DNA from: CAYYNP01 sp964472545 | GTDB taxonomy: Bacteria > Planctomycetota > Planctomycetia > Pirellulales > Thermoguttaceae | Assembly (NCBI GenBank): GCA_964472545.1 | Contig: CAYYNP010000185.1 | Coordinates: 1-20,269, forward strand | Direction of reading: 5' to 3' | DNA length: 20,269 bases | In this document: positions 1 through 8,960 of the stretch, in pieces | How the letters are laid out: each line of letters opens with the position of its first letter | Position numbering within the stretch: position 1 is the first letter of the stretch | Notes under the pieces: model-generated | What the model was told of the DNA's origin: nothing | The model's database searches: none | What the model saw: the letters and a program-made list of their open reading frames with translations, nothing else | Translations under genes and position numbers: made by a program

Positions 1-71
1 ACCAAACACAACTCAAAGCAAGCAACTCACTTCCGTACAACGCAACCGCCTTCCGTTTCTTGCCCGTGTGT

Positions 72-99
72 TTGGGATTCGAGTCTTTTCGGTTATAAT
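72..99 (+). promoter_or_regulatory. Sigma70-like promoter for the giant LTD/CotH protein gene
   Basis: A perfect TATAAT at 94-99 is preceded by TTGGGA at 72-77 (four of six bases match TTGACA) with a 16-bp spacer. It lies in the only relatively AT-rich stretch upstream of the large gene, so transcription would begin near 106 and leave a leader of about 218 nt before the GTG start at 324. This rests on sequence match only. Confidence 0.5.
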
Positions 100-105
100 T
101 ACTGG

Positions 106-323
106 GTCGATCATCTCGGCAGGTCGGCTCATCCCGATGCTTGTTGGGCCACCCGTCGTGGGGATCCGGTGACTTGAAGCCCGCGGCGGGAAGCCGTGGG
201 CGGTTGCCGCCTCGGATGGGCAACCGGAACAGGGCCTCATCCTCGTGCCGCCGGGCGACCGGTTGGTGACGCCGTCGGGCGTTGCCGCTGCGTTGCCTTG
301 GGAAGCGGCCAACGGAGGTAGCT
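106..323 (+). other. Long GC-rich leader with a strong stem-loop
   Basis: The inferred untranslated leader of the giant gene contains a perfect 8-bp stem, CGGTTGCC at 201-208 pairing with GGCAACCG at 219-226, with a 10-nt loop. Shorter self-complementary runs precede it (around 150-165 and 178-200). No known riboswitch class could be matched. The bases before the promoter (1-71) hold nothing I can identify. Confidence 0.35.
314..318 (+). promoter_or_regulatory. Ribosome binding site fixing the GTG start of the giant gene
   Basis: GGAGG ends 5 nt before an in-frame GTG at 324. The reading frame stays open upstream to a TTG at 282, but that codon has no such site, so the GTG is the better start. 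Confidence 0.65.
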
Positions 324-3300
324 GTGCTCGACGCATTGGCCAAACGAATCGCGGCCACACGGCAGGTGTGGTTTGCGCGTGGCGAATCGGGCCGTGGGCG
401 ATCGCGCGGCCCATCGGCCGGCCGGCGCTCTTTGCGGCCGCGATTCGAGCCGCTCGAGCCACGGCTGGTGCTCGACGGGCTTGTGATCGGCGAACTGATG
501 GCGGACAACGACGCCACGTTGGCCGACGAGGACCTCGAATTCTCCGATTGGATCGAGCTAAGCAACCCGACCGACGAGACCGTCGATCTCGAAGGCTGGT
601 ACCTCACCGACGACGCGGACGACCTCGGGCGGTGGGAATTGCCGGCGGTCATGTTGCCGGCGGGCGAGCAGATGCTGGTCTTCGCATCCGGCAAAGATCG
701 CCGCGGCGACGAGCTACATACCGACTTCAAGCTTGGCGCCGGCGGTGAATTCCTGGCCCTGGTTCGCCCCGACGGAATCACCGTGGAGTTTGCCTACGCG
801 CCCACGTTCCCGCCACAAACGGCCGACGTCTCGTACGGGCTGTCGGCCGATCAGAGCGAGGTCGGCTTCTTCCTGACGCCCACGCCCGGCGAAGCGAATC
901 TGAGCGATCCGATCGACGATCCGTTGCGGCACGTGCTGATCACCGAAATCATGTACCGCCCGGCCGGCGAAGACGTGCGGCGGGAATACCTGGAGCTGCT
1001 GAACGCGGGGTCGGTGACCATCGACCTGACCGGATGGCGGTTCGACAACGGCGCCGCTTTCACGTTTGGCGACGTCGCGATCGAGCCGGGCGCGTATCTC
1101 GTGATAGCGGCCGACGTGGAGGTCTTTTCCGCAACGTATCCGGAGGCCGTCGACGTGCAGGTGGTCGGCCCCTGGCAGGGCCAACTGAGCAACCGCGGCG
1201 AGACGATCGAGTTGGTCGACGCCGTGGGCCGCCGCGTCGATCGGGTCCGCTACGCCGACCAGGGCAATTGGGGCGTGCGTGACGTCGGCCCAAACGACCG
1301 GGGACACACCGGCTGGATCTGGACGGCCGCGCACGACGGCGGCGGGGCTTCGTTGGAGTTGATCAACCCGGACGTTGCCAACGATTACGGCCAGAACTGG
1401 ACCGCCAGCACGACCGAAGGCGGCACGCCCGGTGCGGAAAACTCGGTCGCGTCGGCAGATATCGCCCCGCTGATCCTCAATGTGGCCCACGCACCGGCGA
1501 TCCCCCACGCTACCGACGATGTCATCGTCACTGCCCGGCTCCGCGACGAAGCGGGCGGCGGCCTTGCGGCGATGCTCAATTGGCGGGCGGACGGCGCGGC
1601 GTCGTTCACGGCTTCCGAGATGCACGACGACGGCCAGCACGGCGACGATGCCGCCAACGACGGGCTGTACGGCGCCGTGATTGTGGCTCAGCCCAACGGC
1701 ACCGTGGTGGAGTTCTACGTCGAGGCGGCCGACACGGCCCATCTCACGCGAACCTGGCCGGCGCCGGTTGGTTCGAGCGGCCAGCAGTCGGCCAACGCGC
1801 TCTATCTGGTCGATGACGAATACGCCTCCACGACGACGTTCGGCCCGGGCGGCCAGCCGTTGTACTACCTGATCATGACCGACGCCGAGCGCGCCGAGTT
1901 GGCCGCCATCGGCCGCGGCGTCGGCGGCGCCCAGAACAGCGACGCACAGATGAACGCCACGTTTGTCGGCGTCGACGGCAGCGGCGTGGAAGTCCGTTAC
2001 AACATCGGCGTGCGCAACCGCGGCCACGGCAGCCGCCGCGGGCCGCCGAACAACTATCGGGTGAATTTCGTCCACGACCACCCGTACAAAGACGTGATGC
2101 GGATCAACGTCAATTGCCGCAACGTCCATTCGCAGATCGTGGGCTTCGTAATGCATCGGATGGCCGGGCTGCCGAGTTCCACCGCCACGCCCGTGCAGGT
2201 CCGCGTCAACGGCAACGACCTGCTGGGCAGCCCCTACGCGGCGATCGAGGTGCCCGACGGCGACTTTGCCGACCGCCAATTCCCCGGCGACGGAGCCGGC
2301 AACGTCTACAAATCGCTGCGCCAGGGCGGCAACCACGGCGACCTGCGCTATGAGGGCCAGGACGCGGACCAGTATCGCGATACCTACTTCAAGCTCAGCA
2401 ACGAAGAGCAGGACGACTGGACCGACCTGATCCACCTCACCGAAGTATTGAACAACGCACCCGAGGAGACCTACTTCGAGGACGTCAGCCGGGTGATCGA
2501 CGTCCAGCAGTGGATGCGTTTCTTGGCGCTGCAGGCGCTGTTGAGCAACAACGAAACGGGGCTCTACCGGGGCTACGGCGACGACTTCGCGATGTATCGG
2601 GGCGTGGACGACCCGCGCTTCGTGCTGCTGCCGCACGATCTCGATTCGCTGTTGGGCACCGGCGGCGGCAGCACAAGTGCGAACATCTTCACCTATCGCA
2701 ACGTCGACGGGCTGACCCGGTTGATGAACCATCCGGACTTCATACCACTCTACTATGGTGCTTTGCTGGAGACGATCGAGACCTTCTTTAACTCCGAGGT
2801 GCTCGGCCCGTTGTTCGATCAGGTGCTCGGCTCCTGGGCCTCCACGGGGCGGATCACGGCCATGAAGAACTTCGTGGCGGCGCGCGTTGGCCGCGTGTTG
2901 AGCCAGATTCCGCAAAAGTTCACCGCCCGCACGACGCTCCCGCTGGTCGACGGCTACCGCCGGACCAACGTCTCTGCGGCGGCCCTGACCGGCAACGCCC
3001 ACGGCGCCGACACGCGGTCGGTGCTGGTCAACGGCACTTCGGTCACCTTCAACGGCGCCACCAGCCAGTGGACCTCCGGCCTGGAGGTGGTCCCGCTTCA
3101 GACACTGATTCCGCTCGATGCCGCGTGGAGCTACCGCGACGACGGCGTCGACCCGGGCGCCGCCTGGCGCGAGGCGGAGTACGTCGAGGACCAGGCGTGG
3201 AAGTCCGGCCCGGCCGCGCTCTACGTCGAGGCGTCGGAACTCCCTTGGCCGAAGAACACCCAGCTTACGATCGGCTCGCGGACGTTCTACTTCCGCACGC

Positions 3301-6300
3301 ACTTCGACTTCACCGGCGACCCCGACGCGATCCTGCTGCAACTCACCACGCTCGTCGACGACGGGGCCGTGTTCTACCTCAACGGGCAGGAGGTGTGGCG
3401 GGTGGGGATCGACGACGGCGACGTCGACCACAACACGCTGGCCTCCCGCGGCGTGGGTAACGCCGCAGTGGAGGGCCCCTATGCGATTCCTACCGACGCC
3501 CTGCGGCAGGGCGATAACGTGTTGGCCGTGGAGGTGCATCAGCAAACGATCGGCAGCGGCGACGTCGTCTTCGGTATGCAACTGGAAACGGGCGGCCAAA
3601 TCCTCAACCTGAACCCCGGCATCAACCGCGTAACGGCCGAAGCCTTCGACGGCCCGAACGGAACGGGCCAGCTCTTGGCCACCGAGTGGGTCGACGTCTG
3701 GTACGACGTCGGCCTGGCTGCCGTGCTGGCCGGCACGCTCACCGAGACGGTCACCGTGCTCGACGCAGCCGACGGTCCCTGGCGGGTTACCGAAGACGTG
3801 ATCGTGCCGGCCGGACACACGCTGGTGATCGAGCCGGGCACGACCGTCTTCTTCGACCAGGGTCGCCGGATCACCGTTGCCGGCCGTCTGGTGGCCGAAG
3901 GGACCGAGTTCGAGCGGATTCGGTTCAGCCGGCTGCCCGGCTCCGGTGCGGCCTGGTCGGGCCTCTTTTTCGAGAGCGCCGAAGACAACCGCCTGGCCTA
4001 CGTCGACCTGGAGTACGCTACGGCCGGCGCCCAGTCGATCGATCTGGGCCACGCCCGGCTCGATATCGACAACGCCACGTTCGCCGGCACCGACGAGACC
4101 GTGCTGCGGACCGTCGACTCCTCGCTGATCGTCCGCAACAGCGTCTTCCCCGAGACGGTCCGGCCGACGGTCAGCGGCCGCGGGTTGCTGGCGGTCGAGC
4201 CGTACCTGCTCTTCGAAGGCAACACGTTCGGCGAGTGTTCGGGCGATAGGCGCGACGTGGTCGAATTCACCGTCGGCGACGCCGCGGCCGAACCGCCCGT
4301 GGTCCGCTTCCTCGACAACGTCTTCCTCGGCGGCGGCGACGACGCGTTGGATCTCGACGGCACGTACGCCTACATCGAAGGCAATACGTTCTTGAACTTC
4401 CAAAAGAACTTCGACCCGGACGACACCGGCCTGGTTGGCGAGTCGCACGCCATCACCACCGGCGACGACGGAGCGGCCGTCTCGCGCCACGTGATCGTCC
4501 GTAACGTGTTCGTCGACTGCGACCACGCGGTGTTGGTCAAAGACCGCTCGACGGTCCGCTTCGAGAACAACACGGTCGTGGGCGCCGTACGGGCCGCGAT
4601 CAACTTCCACGAGCCGCTGCGAAACGAGCCGGTCGAGCCCGGCGTGGGGGCGTATCTCGACGGCAACGTGTTCGTCGATACGCCGGTGCTGCTGGCCAAC
4701 GTGCTGGTCGATGATCCGGTCTGGGGCTCGACCGAGGTGACGGTCCACCGCTCGATCGTGCCCGTCGATGCGCTCGACTTGGGCGTGGGCAACGTGGCCG
4801 AGGATCCGCGTTTGGCCGATCCGGCGGGGCGGGACATTACCCTGTTGCCCGGCTCGCCGGCGCTGGCAAGCGGCCCCAACGGGATCGACATGGGGGCGGC
4901 CGTCGCCGCCGGGCCCAGGATCTCCGGCGAACCGGCTCCGAAGACGACGCACACCACCGCCACGCTTACCGTTGCCGGCCCGGGGATCACCCACTATCGG
5001 GCGCGTCTGGACGCCGGGCCCTTCGGCGCAGCCGCGTCGGTCGAGACTCCGCTGCAACTCGGCGGTCTGGCCGATGGGGAACATACGGTCTACGTCATCG
5101 CACGCAACGCCGCCGGCATCTGGCAGGACGAAGCCGACGCGGTGGCTTCGATGACTTGGACGGTGAACGGATCGGCGCCGCCGATCGAGATCAACGAGGT
5201 GTTGGCGATCAACGCGCAGGCGGTCGAACGTGAAGGGGCGTTTCCCGATCTGATCGAGTTGTTCAACGGTGGAATGGTGGTGGTCGACCTTGGCGGCATG
5301 GGGCTCAGCGACGATCCACATCGGCCGCATAAGTTCGCCTTCCCGGCCGAGACCACGGTCGGCCCCGGCGAGTACCTGGTGCTCTATGCCGACGATCCGC
5401 CCGATACGGCCGACGCGCCGGGTGCATCGGGCCTCTATCTGGGATTCGCATTGGACGGCGACGGGGAAGGGGTGTTCTTGTTCGACGCGCCGGCAAACGG
5501 CGGCGGGCTGGTCGACACCGTTCGTTTTGGGCCGCAGGTGGCCGACCTTTCGATCGGGCGACTCGGCCAGGGTCGCGAGTTCGGCCTCACTCAGCCGACG
5601 TTCGGATCGGCCAACGTGGCCCAGCGAACCGGCGATCCGTCGAAGCTGAAGCTCAACGAGTGGTTCACGTCAGGCGAGGTGCTGCTGGACGAGGACTTTC
5701 TCGAGCTGTTCAACCCCGACACGCTGCCGGTCGCCCTTGCCGGTATGTATCTGACCGACGACCCGGTCGTCGAGCCCGGCCAGCACGAGATTGCGCCGCT
5801 GAGCTTCATCGGAGCCGGTGGATACGTTGTTTTCACGGCCGACGGCCGGCCGGGGGACGGGCCGAGCCACCTGGGGTTCAGGCTGGCCGCCGAAGAGGAA
5901 TTCCTCGCGCTGTACGCCGCCGACCTCGACCCGGCGGCCGAATACCCCATCGCGGTCGATCGGATCGTCTCGTTCCCCTTGGCCACCGACGCCTCGCAAG
6001 GCCGCAGCCCCGACGGCGGACCGCTGCTGGAGCACTTCCGGCTGCCCACGCCCGGCGTGGCCAACGTTACCGCGACTTCCGAGGTGGTCGGCGCGGTCTT
6101 GATGAACGACCGGTGGGCCTACAACCAGTCGGGCGGCGACCTGGGCACGGCTTGGCGAGAGGTCGACTATCCGCCGGCCGAGACGTGGGACGTGGGCGAA
6201 GGCGTGTTGGCCTACGAAACCGGTACGCTGCCGCTGATCATCCGCACCCCACTCACCCTCGGCGTAACGACCTATTACTTCCGCACGACCTTCGATCTCG

Positions 6301-8762
6301 ACGCGGAGCCGCGGGACGTGTCGCTCGAGATGACCACGCTCTTGGACGACGGGGCCATTTTCTATCTCAACGGACAGGAGCTGCGGCGGATCCGCATGCC
6401 CGACGGCGAAGTGGCCTTCGATGGGTTCTCGCAGGGCAGCGTGGGCAACGCCACGCTCGAAGGCCCTTTCGCGCTCCCCACCGACGCGCTGGTGCGGGGC
6501 AAGAACGTGTTGGCCGTCGAGGTCCACCAAACGAACCCCACCAGCCCCGACGTGACCTTCGCCTTGCTCTTATTGGCCTCGGTGAAGACCGAAGACCAAC
6601 CGTACACCGCGGCGGCGCTCGACCTGCTCGAAGCGTTGCGTGTGACCGAAGTCATGTTTCATTCGGCCGAGGACGACGACCGCGAGTTCATCGAATTGCA
6701 GAACACGGGCCAGGCAATGCTGGACCTCGGCGGCGTTCGGCTCACCGGCGGCGTGGAGTTCGTCTTCCCGCCGCTACGGCTCTCGCCCGGGCAAAGCGTG
6801 GTGGTCGTCCGCGATCGCGAGGCCTTCGAGTCGCATTATGGGTCGGGGGTCAACGTGGCCGGGCAGTACTCCGGTGCCCTGGACAACGGCGGCGAAGAGA
6901 TCGTGGTGCAGTTGGCCGCGCCGCTGGACGTGGCGGCGATGCGGTTTTCGTACGACGATCTCTGGTATCCCGAAACCGACGGCGGCGGGCGTTCGCTGCA
7001 AGTTCGCGACCTCGCTGCGCATCCTACTGCTTGGAACGACGCGACGAATTGGCAGCCGAGCTCGCGGCTGGGTGGTACGCCGGGCGGACTGCCGTCGCCG
7101 GACGTGGTGATCAACGAAGTGCTCACCCACACCGACGATCCGCTGGTCGACGCCGTCGAACTGCACAACCTCACCGACGATCCGATCGACGTCGGCGGCT
7201 GGTGGCTGAGCGATTCGGCGGCCGACTACCAGAAGTTCCGAATCCCCGAGGGCACCGAAATCCTCGCCGGCGGATACCTGACGTTGTACGAGGGGCACTA
7301 CGTCGAGGGCGTTCTGCACGTCGATCCGCTGGTCGAGTTTGGCGGCGCTGGCACGAAGGACTTCGCGCTCAGCGGGGCCCACGGCGACGACGTCTACCTG
7401 GTCGAGGCCGACGCCCTGGGCGTCCCGATCCGCTTCGTCGACCACGCCGCCTTCGGCGCCGCCGGCAACGCCGAATCGTTCGGGCGCTGGCCCGATGGAC
7501 GCGGGCCGCTGGTCCCCATGAGCGAGTTGACGCTTGGCCGCGCGAACACGGGCCATCGCGTGGGAGCGGCGATTATCAGCGAGCTGCACTACAACCCGGC
7601 TCCGGACGACCCGGACGGCGCAGCGGACCTGGAGTTCGTCGAGATCTTCAACGCGTCCGATACGGAAGTCGACCTCGGCGGATGGCAACTCGCCGGGGGG
7701 ATCGAGTTTACGTTTGCCGCCGGCACGACGCTGCAACGGAACGAGACGATGGTCGTCGTGCCGTTCGATCCCGGCGACTTCGCAACGCTCGATACGTTCC
7801 TCGCCCTCTACGGCGTCGCCGTCCCGATCCGCGTCGTCGGTGGCTTTTCCGGACGGCTGGACAACGGCGGCGAGAAAGTGCAGTTGTTGCGGCCCGATGA
7901 ACCGCCCGCCGGCGAGCCGAGTTTCGTCCCGATGTTGATCGAAGACGAAGTCGCCTACGACGACGGCAACGGCTGGCCGACCGTCTGCGAGTGTGCCGTG
8001 CCCGGCTCGCTGCATCGTGTTGCCGCCGCAGGCTTGGGAAGCGACCCGGCCCATTGGGACTTCCAGGAACCGACGCCCGGTCGTACGCCGCTGCAAAGCC
8101 GGGCGGAAGTCGTCGGCCGGTACGTGTTCTACAACAACTCGGCCTTCGACGGCGACGACCCGGCTCCCGGCGCCGACGACGACGCGGCCGTTGCCCCGGA
8201 CAAGATCCCGTTGCTTCCGGGCCAAGCGGCCGGTTTTGCGAACTACACCAGCTTCAGCAACGGCATCAACGGGATCATGATCGACGTGACCGCGGCGCCG
8301 GCGAACGTCGACGCGGCCGATTTCCGCTTCCGCGTGGGCAATCATCTCGACACGGCCACGTGGACCGACGGGCCGAAGCCCGTGTCCGTCACCGTACGGC
8401 CCGGCGCGGGCGTCGACGCGTCCGACCGCATCACGCTGGTCTGGAACGACCACACGATCCTAGGGCGGTGGCTCGAGGTGACCGTCACCGCGGCCGGCCT
8501 GGGGCTTCCGGCCGACGACGTCTTCTACTTCGGCAACGCGGTGGCCGAGGCCGCCAACACGCCGGGCAACTCGCTGGTCACCGCCACCGACCTGTTGCTG
8601 GCGCGGAACAACTCCCGCAACTTCCTCGACCCGGCCGCGATCGACTTCCTCTTCGACTACAACCGCGACCAGCGGGTCAACGCCACCGACGTACTCTTGG
8701 CTCGAAACAACCAGACCAACTTCCTCTCTGCGTTGAAGCTGCTCGACCTGTCGAACCTATAA
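324..8762 (+). CDS. Giant mosaic surface protein: LEPR motif, seven lamin-tail domains, CotH kinase-like domain, beta-helix, dockerin-like C-terminus
   Basis: The 2812-residue product starts at GTG 324, 14 codons inside the longest frame, because of GGAGG at 314-318. The Arg-rich N-terminus leads into FEPLEPRLVLDG, the LEPR-type motif typical of large exported planctomycete proteins; there is no classical signal peptide. Domains by approximate residue: lamin-tail-like (LTD) 53-194 and 203-376; Ig-like 378-483; CotH kinase-like 511-866 with PHDLDSLLG near 769-777, probably its metal-binding Asp motif; a module at 929-1093 recurring at 1921-2089; right-handed beta-helix-like 1136-1526; Ig-like 1529-1619; LTDs at 1622-1766, 1774-1918, 2103-2258, 2261-2413 and 2415-2591; a planctomycete-type module 2594-2733; a dockerin-like pair 2739-2806. 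The second calcium loop, DYNRDQRVNATD, has Asp/Asn at 1, 3, 5 and 12; the first is degenerate. A surface or matrix role is inferred. Kinase activity is unproven. Confidence 0.9.
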   Translation: MLDALAKRIAATRQVWFARGESGRGRSRGPSAGRRSLRPRFEPLEPRLVLDGLVIGELMADNDATLADEDLEFSDWIELSNPTDETVDLEGWYLTDDADDLGRWELPAVMLPAGEQMLVFASGKDRRGDELHTDFKLGAGGEFLALVRPDGITVEFAYAPTFPPQTADVSYGLSADQSEVGFFLTPTPGEANLSDPIDDPLRHVLITEIMYRPAGEDVRREYLELLNAGSVTIDLTGWRFDNGAAFTFGDVAIEPGAYLVIAADVEVFSATYPEAVDVQVVGPWQGQLSNRGETIELVDAVGRRVDRVRYADQGNWGVRDVGPNDRGHTGWIWTAAHDGGGASLELINPDVANDYGQNWTASTTEGGTPGAENSVASADIAPLILNVAHAPAIPHATDDVIVTARLRDEAGGGLAAMLNWRADGAASFTASEMHDDGQHGDDAANDGLYGAVIVAQPNGTVVEFYVEAADTAHLTRTWPAPVGSSGQQSANALYLVDDEYASTTTFGPGGQPLYYLIMTDAERAELAAIGRGVGGAQNSDAQMNATFVGVDGSGVEVRYNIGVRNRGHGSRRGPPNNYRVNFVHDHPYKDVMRINVNCRNVHSQIVGFVMHRMAGLPSSTATPVQVRVNGNDLLGSPYAAIEVPDGDFADRQFPGDGAGNVYKSLRQGGNHGDLRYEGQDADQYRDTYFKLSNEEQDDWTDLIHLTEVLNNAPEETYFEDVSRVIDVQQWMRFLALQALLSNNETGLYRGYGDDFAMYRGVDDPRFVLLPHDLDSLLGTGGGSTSANIFTYRNVDGLTRLMNHPDFIPLYYGALLETIETFFNSEVLGPLFDQVLGSWASTGRITAMKNFVAARVGRVLSQIPQKFTARTTLPLVDGYRRTNVSAAALTGNAHGADTRSVLVNGTSVTFNGATSQWTSGLEVVPLQTLIPLDAAWSYRDDGVDPGAAWREAEYVEDQAWKSGPAALYVEASELPWPKNTQLTIGSRTFYFRTHFDFTGDPDAILLQLTTLVDDGAVFYLNGQEVWRVGIDDGDVDHNTLASRGVGNAAVEGPYAIPTDALRQGDNVLAVEVHQQTIGSGDVVFGMQLETGGQILNLNPGINRVTAEAFDGPNGTGQLLATEWVDVWYDVGLAAVLAGTLTETVTVLDAADGPWRVTEDVIVPAGHTLVIEPGTTVFFDQGRRITVAGRLVAEGTEFERIRFSRLPGSGAAWSGLFFESAEDNRLAYVDLEYATAGAQSIDLGHARLDIDNATFAGTDETVLRTVDSSLIVRNSVFPETVRPTVSGRGLLAVEPYLLFEGNTFGECSGDRRDVVEFTVGDAAAEPPVVRFLDNVFLGGGDDALDLDGTYAYIEGNTFLNFQKNFDPDDTGLVGESHAITTGDDGAAVSRHVIVRNVFVDCDHAVLVKDRSTVRFENNTVVGAVRAAINFHEPLRNEPVEPGVGAYLDGNVFVDTPVLLANVLVDDPVWGSTEVTVHRSIVPVDALDLGVGNVAEDPRLADPAGRDITLLPGSPALASGPNGIDMGAAVAAGPRISGEPAPKTTHTTATLTVAGPGITHYRARLDAGPFGAAASVETPLQLGGLADGEHTVYVIARNAAGIWQDEADAVASMTWTVNGSAPPIEINEVLAINAQAVEREGAFPDLIELFNGGMVVVDLGGMGLSDDPHRPHKFAFPAETTVGPGEYLVLYADDPPDTADAPGASGLYLGFALDGDGEGVFLFDAPANGGGLVDTVRFGPQVADLSIGRLGQGREFGLTQPTFGSANVAQRTGDPSKLKLNEWFTSGEVLLDEDFLELFNPDTLPVALAGMYLTDDPVVEPGQHEIAPLSFIGAGGYVVFTADGRPGDGPSHLGFRLAAEEEFLALYAADLDPAAEYPIAVDRIVSFPLATDASQGRSPDGGPLLEHFRLPTPGVANVTATSEVVGAVLMNDRWAYNQSGGDLGTAWREVDYPPAETWDVGEGVLAYETGTLPLIIRTPLTLGVTTYYFRTTFDLDAEPRDVSLEMTTLLDDGAIFYLNGQELRRIRMPDGEVAFDGFSQGSVGNATLEGPFALPTDALVRGKNVLAVEVHQTNPTSPDVTFALLLLASVKTEDQPYTAAALDLLEALRVTEVMFHSAEDDDREFIELQNTGQAMLDLGGVRLTGGVEFVFPPLRLSPGQSVVVVRDREAFESHYGSGVNVAGQYSGALDNGGEEIVVQLAAPLDVAAMRFSYDDLWYPETDGGGRSLQVRDLAAHPTAWNDATNWQPSSRLGGTPGGLPSPDVVINEVLTHTDDPLVDAVELHNLTDDPIDVGGWWLSDSAADYQKFRIPEGTEILAGGYLTLYEGHYVEGVLHVDPLVEFGGAGTKDFALSGAHGDDVYLVEADALGVPIRFVDHAAFGAAGNAESFGRWPDGRGPLVPMSELTLGRANTGHRVGAAIISELHYNPAPDDPDGAADLEFVEIFNASDTEVDLGGWQLAGGIEFTFAAGTTLQRNETMVVVPFDPGDFATLDTFLALYGVAVPIRVVGGFSGRLDNGGEKVQLLRPDEPPAGEPSFVPMLIEDEVAYDDGNGWPTVCECAVPGSLHRVAAAGLGSDPAHWDFQEPTPGRTPLQSRAEVVGRYVFYNNSAFDGDDPAPGADDDAAVAPDKIPLLPGQAAGFANYTSFSNGINGIMIDVTAAPANVDAADFRFRVGNHLDTATWTDGPKPVSVTVRPGAGVDASDRITLVWNDHTILGRWLEVTVTAAGLGLPADDVFYFGNAVAEAANTPGNSLVTATDLLLARNNSRNFLDPAAIDFLFDYNRDQRVNATDVLLARNNQTNFLSALKLLDLSNL
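3110..3600 (+). repeat. First copy of a duplicated ~165-residue module in the giant protein
   Basis: This encodes a module running from an AAWSYRDDG-like start through TFYFRTHFDF and DDGAVFYLNGQEV to NVLAVEVHQ. The second copy, about 3 kb downstream, shares these landmarks in order (TYYFRTTFDL, DDGAIFYLNGQEL, NVLAVEVHQ). The pattern resembles galactose-binding-like beta-sandwiches. The fold is inferred; the duplication is visible directly. Confidence 0.75.
6085..6590 (+). repeat. Second copy of the duplicated ~165-residue module in the giant protein
   Basis: It starts at WAYNQSGGDLGTAWREVDY, which corresponds to WSYRDDGVDPGAAWREAEY in the first copy. Residues between the shared landmarks have diverged considerably, so the duplication is old. 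The copy lies between the fourth and fifth lamin-tail-like domains, whereas the first copy follows the CotH-like domain. Confidence 0.75.
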
Positions 8763-8801
8763 AGCCGCGACCGGTGGTCGCGCCATCCTAGGTCGGAATT
8801 G

Positions 8802-8882
8802 TGGGTGGCATGCCCACGCTTGCGTGGGCATGCGTAGTTGCAGATCGTCATCATGCCCACGCAAGCGTGGGCATGCCACCCA
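8802..8882. repeat. Perfect 31-bp inverted repeat with 19-nt loop, each arm itself a hairpin
   Basis: Arm 8802-8832 is the exact reverse complement of arm 8852-8882. Within each arm CATGCCCACGC and GCGTGGGCATG flank a 2-nt centre, so one long stem or two short hairpins can form. It lies between convergent genes, 39 bp after the giant gene's stop. There is no T tract to make it a standard intrinsic terminator. From memory, GGTGGCATGCCCACGC-type hairpins recur in planctomycete intergenic DNA, so I take it as a REP-like repeat. Confidence 0.85.
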
Positions 8883-8883
8883 A

Positions 8884-8893
8884 NNNNNNNNNN
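8884..8893. other. Assembly gap (10 N)
   Basis: Ten undetermined bases follow directly on the 31-bp inverted repeat and precede a G/C homopolymer tract. The round number suggests a placeholder of unknown true length. Any feature spanning it is uncertain. Confidence 0.9.
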
Positions 8894-8938
8894 GGGGGCT
8901 TCGCCCCCCCCCCCCCCCCCCGGGGGGCCCCCCCCACC
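8894..8938. repeat. GGGGGC-TTC-GCCCCC hairpin followed by C/G homopolymers
   Basis: A 6-bp stem (8894-8899 with 8903-8908, loop TTC) runs into a long C tract, then GGGGGG, then another C tract. It abuts the gap. The homopolymers may be partly a sequencing or assembly artefact. The hairpin resembles the other intergenic repeats in the window. Confidence 0.5.
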
Positions 8939-8960
8939 CAAGTGTTCGCCCCTTCCCGAT

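Noticed and set aside
282..323. TTG start for the giant gene
   Set aside because: No ribosome site precedes it, whereas GGAGG is correctly spaced before the GTG at 324.
106..323. Cobalamin riboswitch in the leader, suggested by GGGAAGCC-like sequence
   Set aside because: The B12-box and the rest of the conserved core are absent, and the downstream gene is unrelated to cobalamin.
714..5330. A 1538-codon open frame on the minus strand opposite the giant gene
   Set aside because: Its translation is Arg/Val/Asp/His-rich without domains, and long antisense frames are expected opposite GC-rich genes. The plus-strand frame has clear domains throughout.
5660..7900. A 746-codon plus frame and a 559-codon minus frame (6774-8453) overlapping the giant gene
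   Set aside because: Both give low-complexity Arg-rich or domain-free translations, typical shadows of codon bias.
8802..8882. CRISPR-like repeats
   Set aside because: There are only two arms, in inverted rather than direct orientation, with no spacer series or cas genes.
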